64,000 nucleotides of DNA from Ampullaceana balthica (lineage: Eukaryota; Mollusca; Gastropoda; Lymnaeidae), in NCBI GenBank assembly GCA_944989445.1, contig CALYLW010001098.1, forward strand, positions 255,303 through 319,302. The letters are read 5' to 3'. Shown piece by piece: positions 11,714 to 22,845 of the stretch; the stretch's first letter is position 1; each line of letters begins with the position of its first letter. Below the pieces are notes generated by a model. The model was not told where the DNA came from, ran no database searches, and saw nothing but the letters and a program-made list of their open reading frames with translations. A program made the position numbers and the translations under genes.

Positions 11714-12408
11714 CTAGCGGAGGTACCAGGCGTTTTCACGATTTAAACCAATAGTAAACAGATTTTTAAAAAAAAGAATAAAATTCCACACCGTTGGACC
11801 TAGGGTGCTAATATGTTGCATGGGACCCTCAATTGACCCGGGACATGTCATAGGCTATGTTTCAACCCCCGGTGACCACCCCTAGGGTAAACTAACACTA
11901 CTCAGGGTCACCTTGATCTACTATTCTGTTTATTGATGCTAAGAAGTGTGAATTAAATAAAACTATTTTGTTGTTGCTAAGAAGAATAAATGAAATTAAT
12001 CTCTTTATTTCTCAAGATCGTATAAAATTGATTGGGGGAAAAATCTGAAATATTACCCGAAAAAAGACATTTGGTGCCCCCCGGCCCCCAAGAAATGGAC
12101 ATTATGAGTTCAGTGCACTGCAGTATTTTAATAAAGGCTCTCACGTACTTATATACCAAGTTGGTCAAGAATCATTCATTTAACATAGTAGCTAACGCTC
12201 AAACTAATCTTTATATAGCTCATATAAGCAAAAAAGCAACATAATGGCCCCCTTACCCTAGGAGTGGTCACCTGGAGTTGAAACATAGCCTATGACCTGT
12301 CCCGGGTCAAATGAGGGTCCCATGCAAAATTTCAGCACCCTAGGTTCAACGGTGTGGAATTCTATGGGTAACAAACAAACAAACAAACTTTCATCTTTAT
12401 ATATTTGA
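11714..12408 (-). mobile_element. Helitron of a second family with long internal inverted arms
   Basis: On the minus strand it ends in GGTACCTCCGCTAG followed by T, and begins, after A, with TCAAATATATAAAGATG. Bases 11783-11895 and 12255-12372 are about 110-bp imperfect inverted repeats sharing CCACACCGTTG, GGGTGCT, GACCCGGGACA, GTCATAGGCTATGTTTCAA and GGTGACCAC. A transcript could fold into a long hairpin. The spacer includes a GGCCCCC block like those of the neighbouring Helitrons. No protein-coding remnant was recognised. Confidence 0.6.
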
Positions 12409-12416
12409 TATATATA

Positions 12417-12972
12417 CTAGGGGCAAGTACCCGGCGTGCTCGGGTTTAAAATAAGGATTTCTGTAGAAGCGTACACAATTGTTTATTTGCATGCAATAAA
12501 AGGGTACATTTAACTTAAAGCAATGTGATAAAACAACATTTTTGGCAGTTCCATTTGGAGTGTGTACAAAACGATTTTCCTCTTTGCCAACTCTGGAGCA
12601 GGCCACATACAACTGCACATGAGAAAAGCATGGTGTCTGCAAGTGTATACCAGCAATCCCAAAGGACTGAGTGATAATTTATCTATCTATTTTTTTTACC
12701 AGTTACCATCGAAAAATGATACTTCACAACCACCGAAAGTTTCATGGTTCTACCTACACGGGAAATAGGATATTTTTTTTTATTTTATTTTTTTTAAACT
12801 CATATAAGGAAAAAAAATTTTTTAGCCCCGGCCACCAGCATCTTATATATATGAAACGAAAGCTGTTAAAAAACTTTTCCAATGTAATTTTGTGTATGTA
12901 TACCAAATTTCACGTCATTTGGTTGTCTGGATCTTGAGTTATTAGGGAACAGACAAAATACAACAAATACGT

Positions 12973-13016
<44 letters not shown>

Positions 13017-13018
13017 GA
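12417..13018 (-). mobile_element. Helitron deletion derivative
   Basis: The minus-strand 3' end is a GC hairpin around CCCGAGCACGCCGGGTA, then CTTGCCCCTAG and T. The 5' end lies in a TA-rich run at about 13018 next to AAGACGTATTTGTTG. At 602 bp it retains only the helicase C-terminus and one copy of the internal CACAACCACCGAAAGTTTCATG unit. It lies 8 bp from the preceding Helitron and about 12 bp from the next CTAG end. Confidence 0.7.
12481..12642 (-). pseudogene. Helitron helicase C-terminal remnant (motif VI)
   Basis: The minus-strand frame includes TPCFSHVQLYVACSRVG followed by KEENRFVHTPNGTAKNVVL. In Helitron Rep-helicase proteins the C-terminus carries HGQLYVALSRV-type motif VI followed by a short tail ending in TxNVV. 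This fragment therefore represents the last 40-50 residues of the roughly 1500-residue protein. All upstream domains are deleted. The frame then runs on into the 3' non-coding end and hairpin of the element, which is not coding sequence. Confidence 0.7.
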
Positions 13019-13030
13019 TAGATATATATA

Positions 13031-13487
13031 CTAGCGTACACCCGTCAAAATAAACGGTAGTTTTCAGCTGAAATCTATTTAATTTATAAAAAATGCACTA
13101 TTTTTAGGGCGCCTACGGCGCCGACCTTTTTCAAAAGCGCAACTAACTTGTCCTTGTTTTATAAATACGAAGAATTAAACTTTCTGAAATGTACAGAAAG
13201 TATTTTATAATAGGGGTTGCAGGGCGCCTGCGGCGCCCCGTTTTTATTTGATATTATAATTAACCACCATCTTATTCTCTCTTTACAATGTTCCCTTTTC
13301 CAAAATTAAAATAATAGCGAAAACAATGACGTCATATAATATTTTTTACAGCGCATATTTAATTTGCACACCTTTTGATGCTTTGGTGCAGTAATTTGAT
13401 TTTCCCTGCTTTCTAGTAGCGTCAGGACTGACCGACAGAAACTACTGACTTGCGTGACAATTGCAAATTATATTGTTTAATATAAAT
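13031..13487 (-). mobile_element. Probable Helitron 3' end of a third family
   Basis: On the minus strand, a stem-loop formed by ACCGT and ACGGGT is followed by GTACGCTAG and T, which fits a Helitron 3' end. Inside, GGGCGCCTACGGCGCC (near 13107) and GGGCGCCTGCGGCGCC (near 13225) are strong GC palindromes in AT-rich DNA. The 5' end was not identified. The hAT relic starting at 13488 may interrupt it. Confidence 0.45.
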
Positions 13488-14252
13488 TACGGTTGTTAAC
13501 GATTCATTTAAATTTAATCGTTATCTTTTGAACAATTATCGATGAATTAATCGTAAATTTCGATTAAAGCATAAAATTTACATTTATGATGCCATAAGTA
13601 ACATTTATTAAACGTATTAGTCGAAAATCGAAATAACACTGGAATGTCTTCTTTATATGACATATTTTAACCAACAACGCAAACAGACAAGTGTATTGAC
13701 ATTATTTAATCAAGTGATGAATTGGTCTTATTGACAATATAACCAGCCAAGCTGAACAATGGTTCGCATAGCTTTAGATTGTCTCAGCTGAAGTTTCTGA
13801 TACTGTAGTGGATATTTGGTTTGCAGCACGGCTATGCATATATTTGACTGACGCCATGCAGGAGTTTAAAATCGACGAGCAGCAAATTTTGTAAAATATT
13901 GCACAAAAAATGGACGTTGTGCAACTTTGCACACGAGTTTGTTGTTTTTTTTTAACTTTGCACATGGACCAACTAAGTGTAGACTTAAGGAAACATTGCA
14001 TGGTAGCAAACGATTTATCTCAATAGAAACAATAACATTTATCAACATTTTGAACATTCAAGTCAGTCTATAGTTGAAAACCAAAATGTTCATGAAATCG
14101 TTAGGAAATTAGTTTATATATATGGGCCGAAATATTTTACTTTTTGACTTCCAGTACATTTATAAGTGGTGGGTCCATTAATAGTTAAAAACATTTTAAT
14201 CGTAAAATTATTTAACGATCAATCGAGAAATTAATCGTTAATTTTTGCAGCC

Positions 14253-14254
<2 letters not shown>
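13488..14254 (-). mobile_element. hAT relic, copy C
   Basis: The ends TACGGTTGTTAACG and TTTTTGCAGCCCA are worn versions of the copy B ends. Most of its length aligns with copy B, including transposase remains on the minus strand at about 13672-13765 and a MITE at the same site as in copy B. The MITE has lost its left end through a deletion between two GCAG tetramers. Copies A and D have this site empty, so B and C descend from a MITE-carrying ancestor. No clear target duplication is visible. Confidence 0.7.
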
Positions 14255-14330
<76 letters not shown>

Positions 14331-14340
14331 CATATATAAG
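14255..14340. repeat. TA microsatellite
   Basis: About 80 bases of alternating T and A with two CA interruptions. Confidence 0.9.
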
Positions 14341-14351
14341 CAGATGTATTT

Positions 14352-15334
14352 AAATGCTGCATACGGACTTCTTCAAAACTACGATTAGAGTCCGACAGGG
14401 ATTTATTATCTCACCTGTCCTGTTCAATATCTTCCTTGAAAAAATCATGCAAAAAACTCTCAGTGATCACAATACATCCATCTTTATAGGCGGAAGACCC
14501 TTATACAACAAAAATATTTGCTGATGACATAGATCTTTTAGCTGGGAGAAGTAAAGAACTACTAGATCTCACTGACAAACTTGCAGACATATCAAGTGCA
14601 TATGGGATAAAAATCATCTCAGAAAAAAGCAAGATATTGGTGAATACCTCAGCTGCTAGTACTGCAAATATCGTAATGTACCAACAAAAGCTGGAGTAGG
14701 TACATAACTTTAAATATCTAGGAGCCATTATATCTAGAGATGGTGCCTGTGAAGCCGAAATTCGAGCTAGAATTGGATCGGCGATGGCAGCAAAGACGAA
14801 GTTTAAAAAAAAATATGGAACAGCAAAAACATTAGCCTGCCAAAAAAGGTCACGCTTTACAGAGCTCTCGTTAAAACAATTGTCCTTTATGGATGTAAGA
14901 ACTGGACACTAATGGCAACCTTTGAAAGAAAGCTGCAGGCATTTGAAAACATATGCATGAGGAAAATTCTCCAGATCTCCTATTTAGAACACAAGACCAA
15001 TGAACATGTCGGAGACAGAATAAACTCTGTTGGGGGTCATCATGAAACCATTATAACAACAACTAAGAGACGTAAGATGGCATGGTTTGGTCATGTACTG
15101 CGATATGATACACTTACAACAATTATCCTTCAAGGCACTGTAGAAGGGGGCCGGCGAAGAGGTCGAAAGCGGATAAACTGGCTTGACAACATAAAGAAAT
15201 AGACAGCAATGATATTGAACGAATTACTGCACGCCACTCAAGAAAGGCAAAATTGGAGATCGTTGTATGTTGATGTGTACATGAGCTCCCCCCCCCAATC
15301 GATCGCAATGGTCACGGTACTGATGATGATGATG
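14352..15334 (+). pseudogene. RTE-like non-LTR reverse transcriptase, 5'-truncated and broken
   Basis: Reading across frame breaks gives reverse transcriptase motif B (VRQGFIISPVLFNIFLEKI) near 14390, motif C (IFADDIDLL) near 14515-14545, then FKYLGAIIS near 14710, VLYGCKNWTL near 14885 and KMAWFGHVLR with EGGRRRGRKRINWLDNIKK near 15075-15200. This order matches the C-terminal half of RTE-type LINE proteins. At least one in-frame stop and several frameshifts occur, for example after the FADD block and after AAKTKFKK. The endonuclease and motif A are missing. The 3' end is a (GAT)n run at 15321-15334, in keeping with simple-repeat tails of RTE elements. Confidence 0.8.
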
Positions 15335-15912
15335 TTCTATATTTACATGGAAATTCAGACTTCTGGACACCCTGATATGTTGATATACCTATAACAAGCG
15401 TAAGAAGCACGGGTATACTTAATTTAATATATACGCATTAATTGTTACAATGTAATGAAAAGATTTTGCTTAACGTACTGAAGAAATAATTAAAGTATCT
15501 AGAGATTGAAAGAAATACACTTCTAATGCTAAAGCTTAGATAAATGCATCATTCCTTCATTTCTGACTTTTGTAAGCTCAAATTTACCAACAGTATAAAA
15601 ACATAGGCTTATTGAATTTGAGACTGAATTTTGAAATGATTATAAAAAAAATAATAAATTATCTTGTTATTCTTTAAAGCCCAATATTATTTTTATTAAT
15701 TTAATATTTTTTATCATATTCTTTTCCTAAATTGATTTTGCATTCGTGTGTAATTATTTTTAAACATATTTTATATTAATCTCAACCAATTTCCCTAACA
15801 TTTTTAAAAGCGGAGAAATAAACACAAAGATGTATATATTTGTTAAATCTACAATTACACACAAAAATGACACCGTGGTTGCATCTTTAATAACACACAA
15901 GACGCCCCGCGG
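15335..15912. other. AT-rich stretch, nothing recognised
   Basis: No gene, RNA or transposon end was recognised. Confidence 0.45.
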
Positions 15913-16013
15913 CGTAGCAAACGCCGCAGACTTGCTCATGGAGAGTGCAAAGAAAGTGGAGAAAGAGCGGACACAAACTACAGCATGAAGAAATAAAAAC
16001 AATGCAAGTGAAC
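15913..16013 (+). repeat. Fragment of the tRNA-Val-bearing repeat
   Basis: GCAAACGCCGCAGACTTGCTCATG through CAAACTACAGCATGAAG aligns with 56285-56375 of the copy at 55982-56408 (CACCGCAGATTTGCTCAT, then CAGACACAAAAAGCAGCA). Only the part distal to the tRNA-like segment is present. Confidence 0.5.
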
Positions 16014-16220
16014 GTCGGTTTGAGACTGCCAACTCATTGTTGGTTTCGAGACATTTGCAGGCGAAATTCGGTACACCCCTAACTTCTATGAAGTCAGCTG
16101 TAAAACGATAATCTGTTTGAAATCGGAGTTACATAATCGATAATCGATTTTCCAAAATATATATATATATAAATAATAAAAAAATTAAAAAAAACAAGTA
16201 ATTAAGAAGCCCTAAATATG

Positions 16221-16743
16221 ACTAACCCTCGCTAGGGTCGGCCAATCACAGTTTATGTTTAAGGGATGGTAGTATTAAATGGGAGGCGGGTAACAACAAC
16301 CTCAGTGTTCATGTCTTCACGTATTCTCGCTATTTTTTATTTACTTGGTGCTGCTTTTTGTGTCTGTACTCTCATCCCCTCAACCGTTCTCTGCACTGTC
16401 TATGATGAGCAAGTCTGCGGCGTATGCTATGCAATAAAGGGGCAAAAAGAACGGGCACACATAGAAATTTAAAAAAAAACAACAAAGTATTCGATCTGGC
16501 TTGAAACCAGCACCTTCCCGCTTGAGGCGGGCGTGATAACCAGTACATTACGAATCTCACGTTTTCTGTGAAGGAACAATGCAAGTGAAACGCAATGACC
16601 ATTGTTAGTCACCCCTCCACTACCTTCGCTTTCCAACCCTTAACTGTGATTAGTTGAACCCAGCGAGGGTCATTCGTCATGCTCAGTTGCACATAATTGC
16701 AGCTTGTCTCGCATGGTCCCATAAAGAGAAGTATATATATAGA
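16221..16743 (-). mobile_element. tRNA-Val-bearing element with a Helitron-like 5' end, copy 1
   Basis: On the minus strand, the sequence after an A starts TCTATATATATACTTCTC, the same kind of TC plus TA-rich start as the Helitrons. It continues through TGGGACCATGCGAGAC, CCCTCGCTGGGTTCAACTAA, a tRNA-like segment (16490-16556) and the GCAGACTTGCTCAT block. Bases 16221-16290 (ACCCTCGCTAGGGT...) are an inverted partial repeat of 16615-16690, so the distal side is rearranged. No CTAG hairpin 3' end was found. The second copy is at 55982-56408 on the plus strand. Confidence 0.55.
16490..16556 (-). other. tRNA-Val-like sequence, probably not functional
   Basis: Minus strand: ATTCG and CGAAT can form an acceptor stem. 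The D arm reads TGTACTGGTTATCACG, very close to TGTAGTGGTTATCACG of animal tRNA-Val genes. The anticodon arm CCCGC-CTCAA-GCGGG has a loop two bases too short, and the T arm is CTGG-TTTCAAG-CCAG. The short anticodon loop and the repeat context argue for a captured, decayed tRNA. Confidence 0.55.
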
Positions 16744-16813
16744 TAAGGAAGTCACCTTGTTTAGAAAAAATAATTTTGAAAAAACAAATTTGATGACCAA
16801 TTTATTGCTTTTT

Positions 16814-17280
16814 AAATCCCTTATATTAACTTTACCGGCGTCTCTCTCTCTCTCTCTCTGTCTGTCTTGGGCGGGCGGAAAAACAGAAGTAAAAAATGAC
16901 CCACTTTCCATGATCCGATTGAACTGAAATTTGGCACACGGACCCGTCTGACCTAAAAATGCATCGTATCAAAATTTCAGATCGATCAAACGTACCGTAA
17001 TTAAATTAATGCATTTTTAGTTTATCCTTATATGAGGTATGTAATTTAAATTCACGGTTTGTTATTGTTTTTTTTCTTCCACTTCCACGTGAGTTTGAGT
17101 TGAAGCCGACCGTCGTGCCGACACCCCCTCACGTCCCACCCCCATTTTTTTCAGACAAGGGACATCACTCGGTGTCAGTCTGTCAATGTTTGTAGCGTTT
17201 TAAAATAATCAATACTGTTAGTTATGTCTCATATATAAGGGATTTATAGTCAAAAACTTTGTTTTTACGGGTTTGTTTTA
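16814..17280 (+). mobile_element. Helentron-like (HINE-type) element
   Basis: Starts AAATCCCTTATATTAACTT and ends ATATAAGGGATTTATAG, CAAAAACTTTGTTTTTAC (stem-loop), GGGTTTG. A CT microsatellite lies near 16842, GGGCGGGCGG near 16869, TTTGGCACACGGACCCGTC near 16930 and a GATCGATC block near 16981. All of these recur in the same order in copies at 22338, 25834 and 49607 on the opposite strand. No protein is encoded. Confidence 0.7.
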
Positions 17281-17586
17281 TTTCTCTTTTTCGCTCTGAC
17301 TAGCCAACAACGCTAACACGACCACCAAACACACCCCCCGAGCGCATCTCACAATTAGTTAAAGGGGAAAATTGGTCATTCGTGACAATAGTGCCGAAAA
17401 TAATATGCGTTTGGTTACATGTTTATTTTTATCCATACTGGAAATTATAGGACTTTGCACTAGATTCCAGAAAACTAAAGTTGTTATATTGACATTCAGA
17501 AATAATTTGTTGAAAACGTTGAGTAAATTCGCCTTTAATTAATATTAGAATTATTAATTAAGAAATTAGTTAAATTGATAAAAGGC
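17281..17586. other. Short spacer between repeat and hAT pseudogene
   Basis: No feature recognised. The missing left end of the hAT element that finishes at 19158 may lie here or may have been lost. Confidence 0.35.
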
Positions 17587-18790
17587 ATGGATACATTTTA
17601 AATAAAGAAAACAACCGAACATAAGGACAACAATGATGATTCCTCAGATTTATCCTCACAATCTATGTGTGAATCAAATGCATTTCCGGAGGAAAAAAAG
17701 TACGAATTGCCATACGACAGTATAATGATGACTATTCAGCGTCGCGCTTTAGGTATATGCGTCATATCATAGTGTGTAATATGCCCGCAAATTCTTGCAA
17801 ATGAAGCGATGAAACTTGCAAAACTCCGAAGACATCTTAAAACTAATCATAATGTATGCTCGGAGAGACCAATGGACGAATTTCTGGGTGGGGGAGAGGG
17901 GGGTAATTCACTTGATAGTCAGAAGTCCTGCATACGACAAGCAAAAAAATTCAATGAAAATGAATTTAAGAGCATCATTTTAGGTGCTTATACGAGTTGC
18001 AAAGTCCAAAAAAACTTGGTTATCTAGGGGGGGAAAGTGTTCAACAGACTGTTTGAATTACGTGATGCTGTGAGAGAGTTTCTTGGAGGGGAAAACAAAA
18101 TCAAAGCTTGTTGATCATTTGAACGATAGTTCATGGGTTGCTGTTTTAGCTTACTTGGCTGATATTTTTGAAGAACTGAATCAACCTAATTCATCTCTGC
18201 AAGGAAAGCAGACAAATCTAATTACTGTCAGTGAAAAAGTGTCTGCATATACAACATAAAATCTTGATCTTTGAAAACAAGAGTATTTCAGGGTGACTTG
18301 GATATATTTGATCAATTGTACGGATTTACCAATAAACCAGAAAATGCTGTAAAAAAGAAACAACTGTTGATAAATTTGATTTCTGACCATTTTCAATCAC
18401 CGCAGGATCAATGTTACTTATACTTTCGTGATTTGAATATTCAGAGCTTTTTACGTCTGTTTCCAGCCCCGATTCTTGGGTACAATTACTCATTAAATTT
18501 ACCAACATCTAATCTAAACAAATTCATTGAAGTGACCACCGATAATACTTTGAATATGTTGTATCAGAAAGTGAGCTTGATGAAGTTTTCGATACTAGCT
18601 TCACATGAGTACTCCGAACTGTCTCAGAAAGCTTTTAAATTACTTTTACCCATTTGCAACGTCATATCTTTGTGATTGTGGATTTTCTGCATTGTTACAT
18701 TCAAAATAAATCATGATGAACTACGATGGAGTCTTTCAAGCATTGCACCCTCGTTTGGATGTGCCGTGATCAAGTGTGCAAGCTCAAGGC
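17587..18790 (+). pseudogene. BED-finger hAT transposase pseudogene (ZBED5/SCAND3-like)
   Basis: Reading across stops and frames, a short N-terminal part (with SSDLSSQSMCESNAF) precedes a BED zinc finger at 17773-17850: CVIC, then MKLAKLRRHLKTNH, giving C-x2-C and H-x4-H. The central core is mostly deleted, because sequence near 18035-18290 already reads VFNRLFELRDAV and LAYLADIFEELN followed by SLQGK, a signature of this transposase group. A run from 18271 to 18675 contains LIEVTTDNTLN-like and FSILASHEYSELS sequence, leading into a hAT dimerisation remnant (LLPICN, where relatives have LLPFAT). The many in-frame stops make it inactive. Confidence 0.75.
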
Positions 18791-19158
18791 TCGCACTAAA
18801 TAAACTAATATAGTAGTCTTACTAATACTAACTACTGCTTTATGACTTTAATTTTTTTAAATAGTAAGCAATAAGAAACGAAATTTTATATAAGTATAAA
18901 ACTAGTATAGTGACATACTAGTTGTTACAATAAATCGATGAAAATCTGTTTCCATTCAATATTGTTTTTGGAGCACGCAAATCGTAGCATTTTAGTATAG
19001 TTTTACCAACTAACATGTATACTAGTAACAAGTTATATACAAAGTATAATTATACTTACATTTCCAGTACGGCAGTAGCACAATTTTTAGTAGTGGTCGG
19101 CGGCTAAGACACATATTTTTCAAGTGGTCCTTGCATCTCAAAAGGTTGAGAACCACTG
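18791..19158 (+). mobile_element. 3' part and right terminus of the hAT element
   Basis: Bases 19144-19158 read GGTTGAGAACCACTG, a hAT right terminal repeat, just outside an internal AGTGGTC...AAGTGGTCCTTGCATCTCAAAA stretch. The 8 bases that follow, GACTAGAC, are the expected target duplication, but no CAGTGGTTCTCAACC left end with the same duplication was found upstream. The left end is presumably lost. Confidence 0.6.
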
Positions 19159-20029
19159 GACTAGACAACCTCGGCTTACACGTGGAGTGGCGACCGTCTC
19201 TGTCATTGGCTGGGGCGTAGTCCTGTAACGGCAATGTTGCAGTATGGGCGTGCTGGACAGGTGTCAGGTGATCACGTTTTGGACAGTACTGTCAAGGGAT
19301 GTGTACCACTGTTAGTGGGATGTCCATTGCCAGCGTACACGGACACCAGGCTATGGATAAAACATAAAACTTCGGGAATTCTCCATTATACACGCCTTTA
19401 CTTGGTCCTCCTTCCAATGACGAAAACATTCAAACGAGGCGTCGAAACGAGACAATAATATGGCTTAAATGTAAACTAATATTTAGTCCGCACTACCCCT
19501 TGTGCGGGCCTATCGGGCAAGCACAAGTGGGTTCGGGAAATAATATCACAAATGAAAAATTTAGCACACACATTGACATCACCATCTATCGATTGGAGAG
19601 TGCACGAGTGTAGACACATAAGTAAACGTGTGACATTTAATAGATATCACGTGTGGCCCCACGCGGCAAGAATTAGCATGTAGGGTGAAAAATCAATCCC
19701 TTTAATAAAAAGTTGGATAGACCAAAACATCTTAAAAACAAATCATATGAATTTAACTTCATTAATATATAACATTGCAAATAAAATTAACGTTCGATCT
19801 TATTAGACTGGAATTAGCGGTCTTTCGCCTCTCAAGTCTATGATGTGACCTGCCCCGCTATCACGTGAGAATTGCTGTAGGTAGAACACACTTCAGAACT
19901 TGACGAAAAAGAGACAAAATATCATTGTGCTCTGAATTGTATACCACTGTTTAGCCTTGATTTGATTGACTGACTAGTTCATTTCCTTTAAACTCCGTTT
20001 TAATCATTTGAATGTACCAGAGCCAAAAG
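19159..20029. other. Mixed-composition stretch, nothing recognised
   Basis: Richer in G and C than its surroundings at 19160-19680, with open stretches at 19022-19234 and 19234-19458 that show no recognisable domain. No splice or transposon structure could be supported. Confidence 0.35.
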
Positions 20030-20260
20030 CTAACTAATGACTAGTTCATCTCGCACGGCACGTGGTGTATCGGGGAAGGGGAGCCAGTATAAGGCACCAA
20101 TTATCCCCCTTAGATTTCATGCGACGAGTGGAAGGGACGAGTCTGGTCAGTGGCGTAGCGAGAGGGGGCAAGGGGAGCAATTGCCCCGGCGGAACTTGAA
20201 ACTACATATAGAATCTAAAGAATTATGATACTAATGCTAATGAACTTAAAACAAAACTAT
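20030..20260 (+). repeat. Deletion derivative of the hAT-type element of 28.4 kb, with shared flank
   Basis: CAGTGGCGTAGCGAGAGGG at 20151-20169 is a hAT-type end. It jumps after a short distance to ACTTGAAACTACATATAGAATC..., which matches the interior of the larger element near 28960. The preceding 120 bases (ACTAGTTC, CGCACGGCACGT, TTTCATGCGACGAGTGGAAGG) match 28295-28402, so host sequence and insertion are shared between the loci. Confidence 0.6.
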
Positions 20261-22159
20261 ACCGACAGGTTTGCAAAATACTTTCTAGCTCAGTTCATTT
20301 CCCTCATAAGAAGGTCCTTGTTAAAGATCAAACGTACTTAGTTAACCATAGTTTCAGTTTTGCTCAATGTAAACTTCTGCTTGGTTGTCATCGTCTTTTA
20401 AAATAGCTAATATGTCATGCATAGTCAGGGATCTCAAATATTAAACAAAAAATAAACTTGGAACATGCTAGAAATTCGATGTTCATAAAGCATGTGTACA
20501 CAGAAAAAAGTCACTGCATTAGCTCAGCGCGCCATATATAGCACATCAAATTTAAGGGACAGTTAGCTAGGAAATGTCAGTTTATTCTTTGTTCAACATA
20601 AGCTGTTACCAAAAAAGAAAAAAATATATGAAAAGAATGTGTAAACTAAACTTTCTTATACTGGAAGTCATTTTTTTTTGGCAGAGAACAACGACAATTC
20701 TTTTCAAGGTGACAGTAGAGCACAGACTGTCAAATTTCAGGGGCTGTACTCATATGAACATGCTGTAGGCTTAGTGTGCATCCAATACCATTGTTTAGGC
20801 TCGTCTCTTCAGCAGGGATTGGTGAACTGGGGTAATTGACCCCATTTTGGGAAAACAGTGAGTTATTGGAAGTAATGCAGACTCATAGGGGACATATAAA
20901 ATCCCATAGATGTATTCAAATATGTCATGTTTACGAGTACGCTTAGAAAATAAGTCACTATTCAACCGGTTCCTTCCAGAAAACTGATTTTAAAATTCAT
21001 TTTCTATTAATATTGCTTATCTACGTACTATAGAAAGACACCAAACTCCTCTCCACTTTCATTTGTATTGAAACGAATGACAATAATAATAATCCACACG
21101 ACTAATCTGTATCAATATACTCTCTATGCGGCATTTAAAATTAATGCCTTAAGCTGATCTAACATGCGTATGAAAATTAACTTGAAGGCAATGTAATATT
21201 ATACTATTTCATTAAATGTGCTCATTAAGTTGTACTTTCTTTTAATACAAAGGTTTTTCGTTCAAAACAAAGAGGACATGTTGATTTGTGCTCCTATCGA
21301 ATCTCGAGTAATTGCGATGTCAAGGAACTGATATATTTAATAAAGTTAATATATTCTTTCATAATGTTTATTTAAAATGATCAGACTTTCTTGTTGTTTC
21401 TGTATAACGAGCCCATTGTAGTAAGACATACCACTGTTTCGGAGACTATAACAATAAAAGTAAAAGCACAAAAGGGATAACAAAACAACACAACACCTTA
21501 GTCAAAGATATATATATATATAGTTTAATGACAGTTCTCACACAGCAAGCAGGGGGCGGTGAAAACATGGGGTTCAAATTGCAGGGTTCTTTTGTTTATA
21601 ACTACAAACAACACATGAATTCATTCATATTTTTACATTAAGAGACGGATTCACCCCAACAACGTTAGGACATCTCCTTCGGCCATTTAGTTTATCGGAA
21701 CCTTTAGGAAACATGTACCGTACAACACTAGGGACATACCCATGACTAGACGACACAGACGATTGTTAATATGTAAATATATATATCTATTTATAAATGT
21801 TGAAATATAATTTATATGATTTGTAATTAAATTACATTTCCAGAAAAGAATTCATGATATATATCTATTTACAACTCTTAAATATAATTTATATGATTCG
21901 TACTTAAATTAAATGTACATAATTTATATGACTTGTACTAAAATATGACTTGTACATAAATGAAATTATTTGAAACAGATAATTTTTGTTTAAAATTAAC
22001 AGTAAAGTTGTATGATATGTTTCGTTTTACCTTGTGATCCGTAACTTTAAATTAGAATTTAAAAAAAGAACCAATACCATTTGCAAAATGAAATCAATGA
22101 AATAGAAATACCTTGAGAAACATTCAATAATTAAATAAAATTTAAAATAAATGGACAAT
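20261..22159. other. AT-rich stretch, nothing recognised
   Basis: No gene recognised. A short TA run lies at about 21508-21522, and an AATATAATTTATATGATTTGTA motif recurs around 21800, 21885 and 21925. Open stretches here are short and AT-driven. Confidence 0.45.
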
Positions 22160-22337
22160 AATAAATAGTAAAATGACAAATTTTGAAAAAAAGGGAATTC
22201 CGTAATCATTTACATACTTAATCAATTGCACTGTTATTGCCCCTTTAGCTCGAAATATATATACACCACAAGAACACCCATGTCACGGTTGCCCCACCCC
22301 CGAAATAACATGTCGTAAAACAACATGACATTCATAA
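22160..22337 (+). repeat. Older repeat, first of three pieces
   Basis: From TGACAAATTTTGAAAAAAAGG to ACATGACATTCATAA it aligns with 31764-31945. The next piece of the same repeat (AAATGACATCATTTTCC) is found at 26303-26450, and the last at 28260 onward. The gaps are filled by younger elements. Confidence 0.7.
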
Positions 22338-22845
22338 AAAAACAACCCCGTAAAAACAAAGTTTTTGACCATAAATCCCTTATATATGAGACATAACTAA
22401 AAGTATTGATTATGTGCAAACGCGACAAAAATTTACAGACTGAAACCGAAATTATCTCCCTTGGCTTTAAAACTGGGGAAAGGGATGAGGGGGTGTAGAC
22501 ATGGACGGGTGGCGTCAACGCGTTAGCTCAACTCCAGGTGGTTTACCTGGTTTAAACACGAGATGTGTTCACCGGTGGCTGGCCTGAAGTCAAGTGACCC
22601 GTAAAATGTTAACAATAGCGATCGCTACATATAATTTATATAGATAAACTAAAAATGCATTAATTTAATTACAATACGTTTGGTCGATCTGAAATTTTGA
22701 TACGATGCATTGTTAGGTGACACGGGTCCGTGTGCCAAATTTCAGCTCGATGGCTTCACGGAAAGTGGGTCATTTTCGACTTCTGTTTATCCGCGGGCGG
22801 GCTCATGACAGAGACTGCGGTGAAGTTAATATAAGGGATTTAAAA
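22338..22845 (-). mobile_element. Helentron-like element, unit 1 of a tandem trimer
   Basis: On the plus strand it starts AACAACCCCGTAAAAAC, AAAGTTTTTGAC, then ATAAATCCCTTATAT, and ends GTTAATATAAGGGATTTAAA. This is the same asymmetric arrangement as at 16814, on the opposite strand. It differs from the others in an internal segment (22440-22640, with GGTGTAGACATGGACGGG and CACGAGATGTGTTCACC) that resembles the unit at 49081. It abuts unit 2 directly. Confidence 0.7.

Noticed and set aside
16490..16556. Functional tRNA-Val gene
   Set aside because: The anticodon loop is too short, the segment lies in a dispersed repeat, and the second copy has a ruined T arm.
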